This document shows positions 8,560-19,842 of a stretch of DNA of 64,000 nt, piece by piece. The stretch covers positions 7,130,001 to 7,194,000 of the forward strand of contig CM121343.1 of the NCBI GenBank assembly GCA_051530055.1. The letters run 5' to 3'. The notes below the pieces were generated by a model. It was not told the origin of the DNA. It did no database searches and saw nothing but the letters and a program-made list of their open reading frames with translations. The position numbers were made by a program, and so were the translations under genes. Source of the stretch: Neoechinorhynchus agilis (Eukaryota > Acanthocephala). The first letter of the stretch is position 1. Each line of letters opens with the position of its first letter.

Positions 8560-10540
8560 TTTGTACCTTTATCAAGGTGTATTCGCACAGTACTAAGATT
8601 GAGTTTAAAGTCTCATTCATTCCCCAGTCTAAAGATTAAGCCTGGCGAATAAATAAGGCCTCCATTATAGCGCGATTCCATTTTAATTCACTTCGAGCAA
8701 AAATGTTGGCATTGTCTATACCCATGGCGGTACCTTGTTGCTCAAAGTGGTTAGGTATCGCTGAACTGGAATCGATGCCTCACCTCAGATCATATTTCTG
8801 TTCTTTGGTTTTCCTGTGCGCCTTCAGTGTTCCCAGGAAGTCTACACCCGATGATACTGTGTGCTTATCCGCCGGCATTAAATTTCGGAACATGTTAACG
8901 AATGTTCTAGCTGATATATCAATGTACCCTTTTCTCCGACGAAACAGTAAGGATCACAGTGTCCCTGAGACTGTTGCGCCAATGTGAACATCACACCGCT
9001 GCCGTTGACGAGCGACGATAGAGCCATCGGGACGCCATAGTTCCATTTGTCGGCAATCAGGTGGAAGGTACTCACGACACGAAGAAGTGAACGCGACGCT
9101 AAGTCGTCCCCTGAATACTGTAACCTTTGCCGATTCGATGGTCATAGACCGGACGATGTCACAGTCGTCGAAGTATTTGAGAAAACGTATCCTTTTTAAA
9201 AATAGTCCAGTCTCCAAATATTGCTTCACATTCTGTATACCACACCAGAACAGCTAGCATGTTATGAAATTTAACGCCGGAGAATAAGCACGCAGTATTA
9301 TCGGATGTAGAATTCCTGTTAACACCGAAGACGCTCGAGAATACAGAATATAGAATGGTTTCTGCTGATGTCAAGCCTATTCACAAAAATGCCATTGAAT
9401 TCAGCGATCAACCTTGCGATTCCTATGCTTTTCGCAATGCAGAACCAAATCTGAATAAAAGGAACTATTACACATGTGCACGAGGAACACGAATTTCAAT
9501 TTCGAAGATAAGAGCTTCGATTAAGCTGATGGATTTTGCATGGGGAATCCTCTTGCCCCAGTTCTCGCCGAATTGTTCATGTGCGATTGAGAGGCAAGTA
9601 TGTTTCCAGCCTACAGTTTATCAAATTCTGGCAGAGATACGTAGATGATACTTTTATCTTAATCGACAAATCCAAGGAGACGGAAAAGTTTAGCCGAATG
9701 TTGAATTCAAAACACAGCAACATTATATTGGCCATCGATTCGGAGAATAGCAATGCGACCCCCATTATGGACGTTTTGATAAAGCGACAAGGAGCAGAGT
9801 TTGCAACCATTGCATACAGGGATATCGGTATACCGACGGACATTGCCCCCTTCATCACAATGGCATCCATTAATTATAAAATTGCCGGAATTAAGTCGCT
9901 TTTTTATGGTGCTTACAACTATTGCACCAACCAAGATTCCTTCAATAATGAGTTAGAGTTTCTTTGGAAGAAGGAATAGTTGCAGGGCCTTCTATGGAAG
10001 GAAAACAGTGTGCCAGGAGCCGAAACGAAGGGTATTTATAAATGCAACATTCATCGATGATGAATTATTCAATACAATTGGCAATCTGGTTAAAGGAGCT
10101 GCGCCCAAGGACCTAGATTGTTGTATCTACACGAGGAAAGCTAAACCATTAAGCTCCATGGTGAAGAAACGATATGAACATGAAAGCAATTCCCAGCGGA
10201 GAATGTAGTAAATCCAATGTAGGCGAAACAAACAAGTTTGAAAAAATACATCAAAAGACCGAAATATGATCTGAGTAGAGGCATCGATGCCAGTTCAGTG
10301 ATATCTAACCATTTTGAGCAACAAGATACCGTCATGGGTATAGGCAGTGCCAACTTTTTGGCTCGAAGTGAATCCAAATGGAATCGCGTTATAATGGAGG
10401 CATTATTTATTCCCCAGGTTTAATCTTTAGACTGGGGAATGAATGAGACTTAAACTGAATCTTAGCACCGTGTGAATATAATCACTCCCCGTGTGTGTTC
10501 GTAGAACTTGATAAAGGCACAAAATTGTGTAAAGATATCG
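8560..10540 (+). mobile_element. Penelope-like retroelement with inverted terminal part, copy 1
   Basis: On the plus strand, 9355-9979 carries RT sequence. A Gly-Asn-Pro-Leu-Ala-Pro-Val segment lies in an overlapping frame around 9540, followed by the catalytic box Arg-Tyr-Val-Asp-Asp-Thr-Phe-Ile-Leu-Ile near 9640. Next come 10008-10208 (RT C-terminus) and 10238-10423, a GIY-YIG tail (Ser-Asn-His-Phe-Glu-Gln-Gln-Asp, Trp-Asn-Arg-Val-Ile-Met-Glu-Ala-Leu-Phe-Ile). Bases about 8560-8910 are a diverged inverted copy of 10240-10540 and 9260-9340. The element therefore has opposite-facing ends, each finishing with CTTGATAAAGG[C/T]ACAAAATTGTGT and AATTAATAAA. Several frame breaks make it inactive. 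A minus-strand open frame around 8954-9229 lies in its middle and is unrecognised. Confidence 0.7.
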
Positions 10541-11505
10541 GAATTAATAAAAAAAAGTTACGTTTTCGCCATAAAAAAGCATGAATAGTTCAATTTTCAA
10601 ACAAAGCAATTGCCAGCGATAAAAAGACGATTCTATAACCATAAGTTAACCGTCCTCTCACTCTCCTCAGTTATGGACAAAACTCGAGCGGTGAAGGTAC
10701 CCTCTGATAAGATTGTATTCTTTAATACCTAATTTTTTTGCAAATTTCATCCAAATGTCAAGGATGGCGGTATAAATGTATGCATTTATTCTGAAAAGTC
10801 ATCATTCCATGCTTTTCGATCTAATTTACTTGTAGTTTGTCCTTGTCGCTAGGTGGCTTCAAAGTTATCCGCTGTCATTATCAGAACGCGAGGAGCGGGA
10901 AAGGTAGAAATCAATCGTGATAGCGTCCTTTACAAGTTAAGAGCTATCAATAAATTGCGTTTCTCCTAAAGTGGTCAAAGAAATGATTTCTTGTATGTGT
11001 AGTGGGTCTGAATGCCAAAAAAAGGAACAAGAATCGCAAAAAGTTCATTCGGTATTTAAATGCTCTAGTAAACTTCGAACTTAGCGAATGCACAGCATCA
11101 TAATTTGAGCCAACGCGCAGGATTTTTGAATCAAAGAGAAATTGGTCAGAAGACTTAAGGTTCATTTCTACATACCTTAATCCTAGCGTTTGTTAATCGC
11201 TTTACGATCCAAGTGATCGATGGATTGGATGGCCACAACCCGCGATTCGGACTGCACGAATGTTAAAGCAGTATTATTCTTCGTTTAAATAATTGCGAAA
11301 TCTAATTACGATGCTTAGGTTATATCATAAACGAACTCTTTAAACTGACACGATGCGCTAAATTCCATGGCCAAGGTCGCCGAGGAACAATGTTCAGAAA
11401 TACTTCTTGGCTCGTAAAAATTACACCATCGTCTCGAAAATGTTCTTAAACAGAGAAGATAAAGCGAATATAGAGTTTTTAGTGAAAATTCTCCTTTAAT
11501 TCTAA
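10541..11505. other. Non-coding part of block D1
   Basis: About 1 kb with no convincing gene, duplicated at 24037-25001. One 72-codon minus-strand frame (10947-11165) is present in both copies but shows no family resemblance. I see no RNA gene or repeat beyond the duplication itself. Confidence 0.4.
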
Positions 11506-11772
11506 GTGCGCCTCGAGATCTTTTATACGCTCGTTGGATTCCGGTCGTGTGAGTCGCTAATCGGAACGATACGTCTTATTGATTTTTGGTTTACTGTGAT
11601 TCGAGTTCAGTATTTGTTTCCATCTCTCAAATGGCGTAGCTTCCAAAATTTTTGCATGGATGAACTCTCCCAAACTCGACATTCTCTGGGATTTTTGCAC
11701 ATTCAACACAAACGGCTCGTACGCCGGAAATCGTCGCAATTTAAACTAAAATGTTTGAGGCCCAACGAATAA
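11506..11772 (+). other. Conserved repeat block Z, copy 2
   Basis: Inverted copy of 3840-4094, open for 88 codons on the plus strand and also open on the other strand. It connects block D1 to the 5' flank of convertase copy B. The segment 11773-12060 that follows is the reverse complement of about 3555-3840. Confidence 0.4.
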
Positions 11773-12029
11773 ATAGCGATGGTGGAGACCGGAATATCTT
11801 TTTAAATTTGTACACTTGCCATAGTCCACAAAAACGAATTCTCGTGCATGCGTTATCAAGAGACTATTCTCCTTGTAAGGATATAGAAAACTCTGTTAGA
11901 AATCGGCAATTTATTAGTAAGTTTTATCGAGAATTGACTTCGGGTGACAAGCGACCCAAATAACAATTATTGGTAGGTATCCCTCCCTATATCCAACTTT
12001 AGATTCTCCTCCTATAACGTTTTAATAAC

Positions 12030-14320
12030 AAATGCGATGTCGTTCCTAACCATCAAATGTAAAAATGAGGGAAGGTAAGTCCTAAAGGCAACGAGTCAAA
12101 ACGACAACTTAAAGGCTTTAAATGTAAAAATGCGTGAAGGTAAATCCTAAAAGCAATGACCTGTAACGGCAACTTTTAACCATCAAATATAAAAATGCAC
12201 ATAGCCAAGTCCTAAAACTATTCACCACTAGTTGACGACTACTCTAATAACGGTTAAATTATGTTGCATTGCCTATAATCTACCGAAAAACGGAAATTTA
12301 TTTGCGCATTCGAGCAATTATTCATTATCAGCATCAACTCCATCATCGCTGGTTAACGTCGAGGAATGGCCCAATAGCTGGTATCTTCACCGATCGGCAT
12401 ATAATATCGAAAGGGTTTGGAACGAGGGTTATACTGGAAAAGGTGTCGTTGTGGGTATAATCGATTATGGTATCGAACAAGATCATCCTGATTTAAAGGA
12501 TCGCGTCTTAGCGACACTGCCCGACTCGAGCGTTTTCAATGATCATGGCAATGGCTGTGCCGGAATTATAGCTGCGAATCCAGACAGCAATATTTGCGGA
12601 GTAGGTATAGCCTATGATTCCAAAATCATCCGTTTAAACATAGATAAATCACTTGATATTCTTTTCGATATAAATGAACCTCTCGAAGGAACTTTCGGCT
12701 TAAAAGAGCAGCGATGCATAATCTTTATTGGACTAATGTTCTTTAATTTAATATCGCTAAATAATGCAACGCTGCACAATAAAATCAATGATTGATATTT
12801 ATAGCGTTTCTCTTGGCGCGCCGGATGACGGTAGCTCGGTTGCGGAAATTCATCCAGCGTATAACATAATACTTGCTAACAATGCCAGGTTGGGGCGTAA
12901 TGGATTAGGATCTTCCTTTGTTATTGCCTCTGGTAATGGTGGTCATTTGTTTGATAGTTGTGCGGCCGATGGACGAGTGAATTCCCATTACGCGATTGCG
13001 GTGGCTGGCATTCAAAGAAACCATTCATCCCCGTATTACGCTGAAAAATGTGCCGCCATTATGACAACTGGATATGCCAGCGATGGCTCTTCAAATCGGA
13101 TAATAACTGCGGGTCTAAATGGTACGTGTCAACATTTTGGTGGAACATCAGCCGTCGCTCCAATGGTAGCAGCCATTATTGCACTTGGACTTCAAGCAAA
13201 TCCTGATCTCGACTACAGACAAATCCAGTATTTGGTAGTTATGTCGTCCGTTAAGCATGAAAACATGAAACCTTATTGGCGTACGCATGGACGATGGTGG
13301 AAAAATGGAGCTGGTTATTGGGTAAGTAAATATTTTGGGTTTGGTATTCTTGATCCCAAATCTTTTGTGGATAACGCCATTGCGATGAAAGGCCGTAAAC
13401 TGCCAAAATCTAATACCTGTAAAGTTCGCATATCAGGCTTTACTTGGCTGCGAAGCGATTCTATGGCACGTTTCCGAGTTTATACGAATGCCTGCAATTC
13501 ATTATCGTCCGCGATAACCAGTTTGGAACATGTAATTCTAAATGTTACAATCAATCCTCTTCTTTCAAATCCTGGACAAAGGGGCAAACTAAGAATTGTG
13601 CTTGTGTCTCCTACCAATAACAGTGTGGAAATGTTGGATATTCGGCCTCTTGACGAGGATAGAGTGAAAGGATTTATGTATCAGCCGTTTACGTCGGTTC
13701 TCAATTGGTTCGAAGATCCGAGGGGTTATTGGGAAGCACGAATATTTAATTTAGATAAACATGGCTCATTCATAGTGCATAAGGTAGACATGATTCTGAT
13801 CGGTGTTAATGGAAATCCTTTAGAAACATGAAATATAATGTGTGCGTGTTTTAAACTTTTCGGAGATTACGTTTTGACAACGAATCTGTCGAAGAAACTC
13901 CATATTCGAATTAATATCCGAATGGAAAATTCGATAATTGTGTGCTCTAATTTTAACGAAAGTAAAAGTTAAACCTTAGAATAAAATAGACTGCAATAAT
14001 ACGTCAATTCTGGATTCTAAGCGATAATATCGTTTTTTTACGTGCATTATTCCATGATTGACAATATAAAAACAGGATCGTTTTTGTTAGTCACAATTAT
14101 ACATTTTCTTTGCACGTTAACATGATCGGTTCTTATATTAAAAAAACATCTTATTTGCATGGTATTTACCAATAAAGTCTTTTTGGTGGTGCTGTTGACA
14201 TGTACAATTATTTTATCACAGGAGTGCAAAACTTTCAGAACTTGTAAACAAATCAAAACTCCACAAACCAACAATAATATTACAGTCTGGGGAGCTTACC
14301 CAATTATTGATTAAAGAATC
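12030..14320. repeat. Left arm of large inverted repeat (palindrome with ~2.4-kb spacer)
   Basis: This arm is the reverse complement of about 16680-18980. Coordinates of matching bases sum to 31,010 across the gene end and 31,009 after a one-base deletion in the right arm. The arm covers the convertase gene, its minisatellite-bearing 5' flank and about 490 bp of 3' flank (13832-14320). The 3' flank has no gene of its own; the small frame at 14047-14274 appears to be chance. Confidence 0.85.
12224..13831 (+). pseudogene. Kexin/furin-like convertase, copy B (signal peptide destroyed by 29-bp deletion)
   Basis: It has the same gene structure as copies A and C. The catalytic Asp, His, oxyanion Asn and Ser (GGTSAVAPM) are present, and the P domain is intact to the stop at 13829. 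The start region reads ATGTTGCATTGCC, whereas A and C have ATGTT, 29 further bases, then GCATTGCC. The deletion removes the signal peptide and puts the native ATG out of frame, reaching a TAA at once. The frame change between the two halves can be bridged by a 67-bp GT-AG intron at 12738-12804, or by a single-base shift that preserves Ile-Asp-Ile-Tyr-Ser. Family positions that differ from furin-type enzymes are Tyr after the catalytic Asp, and Leu and Ala for the Trp and Pro of the usual SASWGP motif. Confidence 0.75.
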
Positions 14321-15825
14321 TTTCTTTAATAGCTAAAAAAGGCTGCAATATATAGGCATCCTCTCTATAGAGCCGCTTTTTACATGGCATTTTCTTACAA
14401 CGACCGTTTTAAATTAAGACAAGTTTTCGATTTACGGCCTAAAATGTTTTCATTTATCGACAAGTTTTTTTATTTATGTATCTTTCATGTTGTTAATAAC
14501 GATTAGAAGCATTTTAGGCAAAATGTCATCGCAACAACTTGTATGGAATTCGGAGCGTGATAAAAAGATATGCCGGAAATCAGTCACGCGAGGAACTACG
14601 CTGTAAGTATTTCGTAACACGATGTGTCCGATCTACTTGGAGCTGATAGGGAATCGATTTCATATGATCAACTCATTGGGTTGCAAGAAGGATCGGCTTC
14701 TAAGGTCCATCTCAATTACTCTCCAGACCTTTCCCGTTAAAAAAACTTTAACTAACAAAATACTTGTTGGCCGCAAAAACTTCTCTAAAATTCGTCCGGG
14801 CGGCAATTCAACGTGGTGGCGGGCCGTCAAAGACTCTCTTGGTCTACGCCACCCGGATCCTTTTCCTAATTTGACATCCGCTGAATTAATACAGGTTCTA
14901 GATTCCATCAAGAGGAGCCTCTGCCCTGACTCAATTTACAATAACCCCTTCACATCAGATACCACACAATATTTAAGGCCGACATCTGAAGCTTTTGTCA
15001 ACTCGCCGATACTCCCCTTAGTTACGCCGCACGAAGTATTACATCATCTCAAGAAATTATCTCGAATTTCGTCTCTCAATCCGAAATCCCAAATTTTTGC
15101 TCTTGGCTACATCATCCCCGAACTTATCGACCCTCTCGCCCCCATGATAAATCGCAGCCTTTAATATGACATCTACCCCTCATGCCTAAAAAACTGCTAA
15201 AGTCATCTTTATTCCAAAAGATAGACATCCGATTTCCACCGAATCATTCCGTCCAATATCGATTCTACCCGCCCTTTCAAAAATTATCGAAAAATGTTTT
15301 AAATCCCGCCTTCAATGGCATCAACGACAAATCATTGCCCCACAATTTGGCTTGGGGCCCACATTTTCTGCAACCGATCTCACTCTAAACTCTTCTTATA
15401 CGCACAGCTGACTTTCCCCCTTTTCACCGAATGTCTTGATACTATTTTGTTAAAACAAACAAAACGCCTATCAACCTTAGCGCCACAATTTCTACCATAT
15501 ATCGGCCCATTTTCACACGAGCACAACACTCGTAATCCTAATTCGTTTCACCTTCCTATACCTCGCACCTTCCTAGATCTACGCTCCTTTTTCCATGCTG
15601 GCCAATCTTCTCGGATATTGTAACCTGAAATGATTCCGAGGAAAGACCCGACCTCACAAGCGCTCCTGCAAACAATAACCATCAATTCCCACCTGAACGT
15701 ACCCAACCCGACCGCATATTCCCACCCGCCCGGACTCGTAATCCACTCCAAAGTCAATATCTGATTTCATTTTCCAATTAAAACTCGAGTGTTTATGAGG
15801 ACCCAAAAGTACATGGGTCCCGTTC
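14321..15825 (+). mobile_element. LINE remnant between the palindrome arms
   Basis: Bases 14622-15164 encode the region before the RT and the RT start. The frame then shifts into 15165-15390, with Ala-Lys-Val-Ile-Phe-Ile-Pro-Lys, Phe-Arg-Pro-Ile-Ser-Ile-Leu-Pro and Leu-Ser-Lys-Ile-Ile-Glu-Lys, the classic non-LTR RT motifs 1-2. The sequence then joins directly (Leu-Phe-Leu-Tyr-Ala|) to the C-terminal segment containing Pro-Phe-Ser-His-Glu-His-Asn-Thr-Arg-Asn. The YADD catalytic box and about 460 bp present in the inverted copy at 213-1389 are missing. The 3' end is at about 15825. The element is dead. Bases 14321-14620 show nothing recognisable. Confidence 0.7.
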
Positions 15826-15829
15826 CACC

Positions 15830-16681
15830 TTAAATTAGAGATGTGGTAGCTGGCATCAGTAGATCGAAAAATCTACTGTCGCCGCACAAAAATAGTTTTT
15901 TATTTAACATAACACGGAAAACGTTAACATGAACCTTATGACGTCGTCGATGGTCACTACATAGGCCCCCCTCTAGAAGGTTCTTCCGTTTTTTGCGAGG
16001 TCTGCCTCGTTTTGGAGGTTGAGCGAGAAAGACGGGTGATGTTGGATCGATATACGTTTGTTTGAGGCGGTCTATCGATACGTTCTCTGGTTTTCCACCG
16101 AGATCGATCATGAAAAACTTTTCGTTGCGATCAAGTACTTTGTAAGGTCCGGTATACAGCGCCTGTATGGGATTCCCATGCTGACTGCGTCTGACAAAAA
16201 CGAACGATGCTCTGCTGAGAGGTTGTAGTACAAACGTCGTCACTTTACCATGGTTCACAACGGATATGGGCGCAAGAGATTTGACCTTATTACGTAGCCG
16301 TTTTAGATGAGTGTGAGAATCGACTTGGCTAAGTGAAGAATTAAGAAAATCGGCAGGTATGTTGATGGCACTTCCATATACATGCTCTGCTGCCGAGGAA
16401 TCTAGGTCGGCATTGGGCGCCGTGCGAATTCCTAACAAAATCCAAGGCAATTCGTCGATCCGATTGTTTCCGCAGAGGCGAGCTTTCAAAGCCGATTTCA
16501 GATGCCTGTGGAATCTTTCGACCATTCCATTGGATTGAGGATGATACGCAGTTGTGCGGTGGAACCTCATTCCTAAATGTTCTGCGATTGTTCTCCACAG
16601 CTCTGATATGAACTGTGGTCTTCGATCGGATATGATGCCGTTAGGAATACCGAAACGAGTTAAGAAAGATTCTTTAATCAA
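15830..16681 (-). mobile_element. Ty3/gypsy integrase remnant and LTR edge
   Basis: The minus-strand frame of 283 codons begins inside a retroviral-type integrase core. It has Ser-Asp-Arg-Arg-Pro-Gln-Phe (second catalytic Asp), Tyr-His-Pro-Gln-Ser-Asn-Gly-Met-Val-Glu-Arg (catalytic Glu), then a C-terminal chromatin/DNA-binding region (Tyr-Thr-Gly-Pro-Tyr-Lys-Val) and a basic tail. The first catalytic Asp is lost because the sequence is cut at 16681, exactly where the right palindrome arm starts. The polypurine tract and TGTAGTGACC LTR start (complement of about 15952-15970) lie within the 3' part of the frame, so the last 40 or so codons are LTR read-through. Confidence 0.8.
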
Positions 16682-18980
16682 TAATTGGGTAAGCTCCCCA
16701 GACTGTAATATTATTGTTGGTTTGTGGAGTTTTGATTTATTTACAAGTTCTGAAAGTTTTGCACTCCTGTGATAAAATAATTGTACATGTCAACAGCACC
16801 ACCAAAAAGACTTTATTGGTAAATACCATGCAAATAAGATGTTTTTTAATATAAGAACCGATCATGTTAATGTGCAAAGAAAATGTATAATTATGACTTA
16901 CAAAAACGATTTCTAAATTGAGTATTTCTCTATCCTGTTTTTATATTGTCAATCATGGAATAATGCACGTAAAAAAACGATATTATCGCTTAGAATCCAG
17001 AATTGACGTATTATTGCAGTCTATTTTATTCTAAGGTTTAACTTTTACTTTCGTTAAAATTAGAGCACACAATTATCGAATTTTCCATTCGGATATTAAT
17101 TCGAATATGGAGTTTCTTCGACAGATTCGTTGTCAAAACGTAATCTCCGAAAAGTTTAAAACACGCACACATTATATTTCATGTTTCTAAAGGATTTCCA
17201 TTAACACCGATCAGAATCATGTCTATCTTATGCACTATGAATGAGCCATGTTTATCTAAATTAAATATTCGTGCTTCCCAATAACCCCTCGGATCTTCGA
17301 ACCAATTGAGAACCGACGTAAACGGCTGATACATAAATCCTTTCACTCTATCCTCGTCAAGAGGCCGAATATCCAACATTTCCACACTGTTATTGGTAGG
17401 AGACACAAGCACAATTCTTAGTTTGCCCCTTTGTCCAGGATTTGAAAAAGAGGATTGATTGTAACATTTAGAATTACATGTTCCAAACTCGTTATCGCGG
17501 ACGATAATGAATTGCAGGCATTCGTATAAACTCGGAAACGTGCCATAGAATCGCTTCGCAGCCAAGTAAAGCCTGATATGCGAACTTTACAGGTATTAGA
17601 TTTTGGCAGTTTACGGCCTTTCATCGCAATGGCGTTATCCACAAAAGATTTGGGATCAAGAATACCAAACCCAAAATATTTACTTACCCAATAACCAGCT
17701 CCATTTTTCCACCATCGTCCATGCGTACGCCAATAAGGTTTCATGTTTTCATGCTTAACGGACGACATAACTACCAAATACTGGATTTGTCTGTAGTCGA
17801 GATCAGGATTTGCTTGAAGTCCAAGTGCAATAATGGCTGCTACCATTGGAGCGACGGCTGATGTTCCACCAAAATGTTGACACGTACCATTTAGACCCGC
17901 AGTTATTATCCGATTTGAAGAGCCATCGCTGGCATATCCAGTTGTCATAATGGCGGCACATTTTTCAGCGTAATACGGGGATGAATGGTTTCTTTGAATG
18001 CCAGCCACCGCAATCGCGTAATGGGAGTTCACTTGTCCGTCGACAGCACAAGTATCAAACAAATGACCACCATTACCAGAGGCAATAACTAAGGAAGATC
18101 CTAATCCATTACGCCCCAACCGGGCATTGTTAGCAAGTATTATGTTATACGCTGGATGAATTTCCGCAACCGAGCTACCGTCATCCGGCGCGCCAAGAGA
18201 AACGCTATAAATATCAATCATTGATTTTATTGTGCAGCGTTGCATTATTTAGCGATATTAAATTAAAGAACATTAGTCCAATAAAGATTATGCATCGCTG
18301 CTCTTTTAAGCCGAAAGTTCCTTCGAGAGGTTCATTTATATCGAAAAGAATATCAAGTGATTTATCTATGTTTAAACGGATGATTTTGGAATCATAGGCT
18401 ATACCTACTCCGCAAATATTGCTGTCAGGATTCGCAGCTATAATTCCGGCACAGCCATTGCCATGATCATTGAAAACGCTCGAGTCGGGCAGTGTCGCTA
18501 AGACGCGATCCTTTAAATCAGGATGATCTTGTTCGATACCATAATCGATTATACCCACAACGACACCTTTTCCAGTATAACCCTCGTTCCAAACCCTTTC
18601 GATATTATATGCCGATCGGTGAAGATACCAGCTATTGGGCCATTCCTCGACGTTAACCAGCGATGATGGAGTTGATGCTGATAATGAATAATTGCTCGAA
18701 TGCGCAAATAAATTTCCGTTTTTCGGTAGATTATAGGCAATGCGTACGGAGAAAAGGAACAGAAAGATTGTTAACATAATTTAACCGTTATTTGAGTAGT
18801 CGTCAACTAGTGGTGAATAGTTTTAGGGATTATCTTCTCGCATTTTTATATTTGGTGGTTGAAAGTTACAGTTTGACTCATTGTTTTTAGCACTTTATTT
18901 CTTTAAAGTTGCAGTTTTGAGTCATTGTTTTTTAGAACCTTCCTTCTCGTATTTGGTGGCTCGCGAATTTTTTATTTAAT
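16682..18980. repeat. Right arm of large inverted repeat
   Basis: Reverse complement of the left arm at 12030-14320. Bases 16682-17178 are the convertase 3' flank, and 18778-18980 are the 5' flank with minisatellite units. The edge at 16681/16682 coincides with the truncation of the integrase. Confidence 0.85.
17179..18777 (-). pseudogene. Kexin/furin-like convertase, copy C (one-base deletion in P domain)
   Basis: The signal peptide is intact from 18777. The catalytic domain has Asp (IIDYG), His (DHGNGCAG), Asn (ASGNGGH) and Ser (GGTSAVAPM). Near 17446 the sequence reads TTTGAAAAAGAGG where copies A and B have TTTGAAAGAAGAGG. The missing base shifts the frame inside the P domain after Asn-Pro-Leu. 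The P domain is usually needed for folding and stability of these enzymes, so this copy is probably inactive unless the change is an assembly error. The frame switch between the two halves (18205-18271) is the same as in A and B. Sequence detail places it between A and B. Confidence 0.75.
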
Positions 18981-19126
18981 GGTGAACAATCGCCGTCATA
19001 GGTCATCGCTCTTTGGATTTACCTTCTCGCATTTTTATATTTCATGGTTGAAAGTTATAGTTTTGACTCATTATTTTTAGAACTTAATTTCTTTAAATTT
19101 TCAGTTCCAAGCAAATAATGCTTCAC
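18981..19126. repeat. Minisatellite remainder before block D2
   Basis: More units of the ~60-bp repeat (CATTTTTATATTTCATGGTTGAAAGTTATAG type). They lead directly into the start of duplicated block D2. Confidence 0.6.
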
Positions 19127-19298
19127 AGAATATGTAGTTCAAACCTGGAGTCATCATGAAATTTCTAAAAGTTCTACATCATTCGCATTAGCTACTCACA
19201 CAATTGAAATCTAAAGAGCGTCACTTAGAATCAAAGGAGGATTTTCTTTAAAACTCCATATTCGTTTTTATTTCTCTGAATTACCCTTCTTTAGATGC

Positions 19299-19777
19299 CT
19301 ATAGCCTGCCCATTGAACTTTCCTGTGCCTTAGTGGCAAGTTCTATTTCCATTCTTTTAAGCTTCTCGGCGATTCCTTCAAGTTTGTCGCTGACAACCGC
19401 TGAGCTTGTTGTTAGCATTCTAATTTCGCTTTTTATAAAATTAATCCTGTTTTGAACGTTACTTAGTACTTCATCTTTCTCCTTAGGCACAATCAAGTGC
19501 CCGTCTACACATTTGTGAAAAGAAATAGGCTTTCCAAGGGAAACTAAAAATTTGACGTCAGCTGCAACGGCTTCGTTTTCGATCAACTGGTGCTCTATGA
19601 CCAAAGAATCATTTGAAACAAAAATATCAATCAAATGGTCCTTTGGTTTAATGCTTTATTTTTTGCGGCATTTTGCATAAGCTCACTTCTAAGAGAATCG
19701 AATTTAGCTTTAAAGTTTTTGCACTCCGTGGATATCCTCTGTTGTTCATCAACAAGCTGTGCTGAACTGGACTTCAT
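19299..19777 (-). CDS. Small coiled-coil protein, copy 2
   Basis: Near-identical to the gene at 5801-6279, with the same ATG, the same GTGAGC/TCATAG intron of about 92 bp and the same stop. The few differences are conservative (for example Asn for Ser in the second helix, Val for Ala, and Leu for His before Glu-Gly-Ile-Ala-Glu-Lys). The open frame maintained in both copies fits either a recent duplication or a real gene. Function is not recognised. Confidence 0.5.
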
Positions 19778-19842
19778 GTCTAAAATTTTAGGATAAACAA
19801 ACAAAGACTCTAATCAATGTAAAAATTCAATGAACTAAACGC

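Larger units (their letters stand above)
5629..11697. repeat. Duplicated block D1 (~6.1 kb), direct copy at 19127-25193
   Basis: The whole segment recurs downstream at an offset of 13,498 bp, changing to 13,496 bp after small indels in the 266-bp repeats. Sampled stretches differ only by scattered single bases (for example CCCTGAG context at 8963 against 22459). Genes, tandem repeats and transposon remnants are in the same order in both copies. The similarity starts at AGAATATGTAGTTCAAACC and stops within block Z, where the second copy runs into a 76-bp satellite. Confidence 0.9.

Noticed and set aside
9000-9230. 91-codon minus-strand frame in the middle of the Penelope-like element as a host gene
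   Set aside because: It is duplicated only as part of block D and overlaps element sequence. No domain was recognised.
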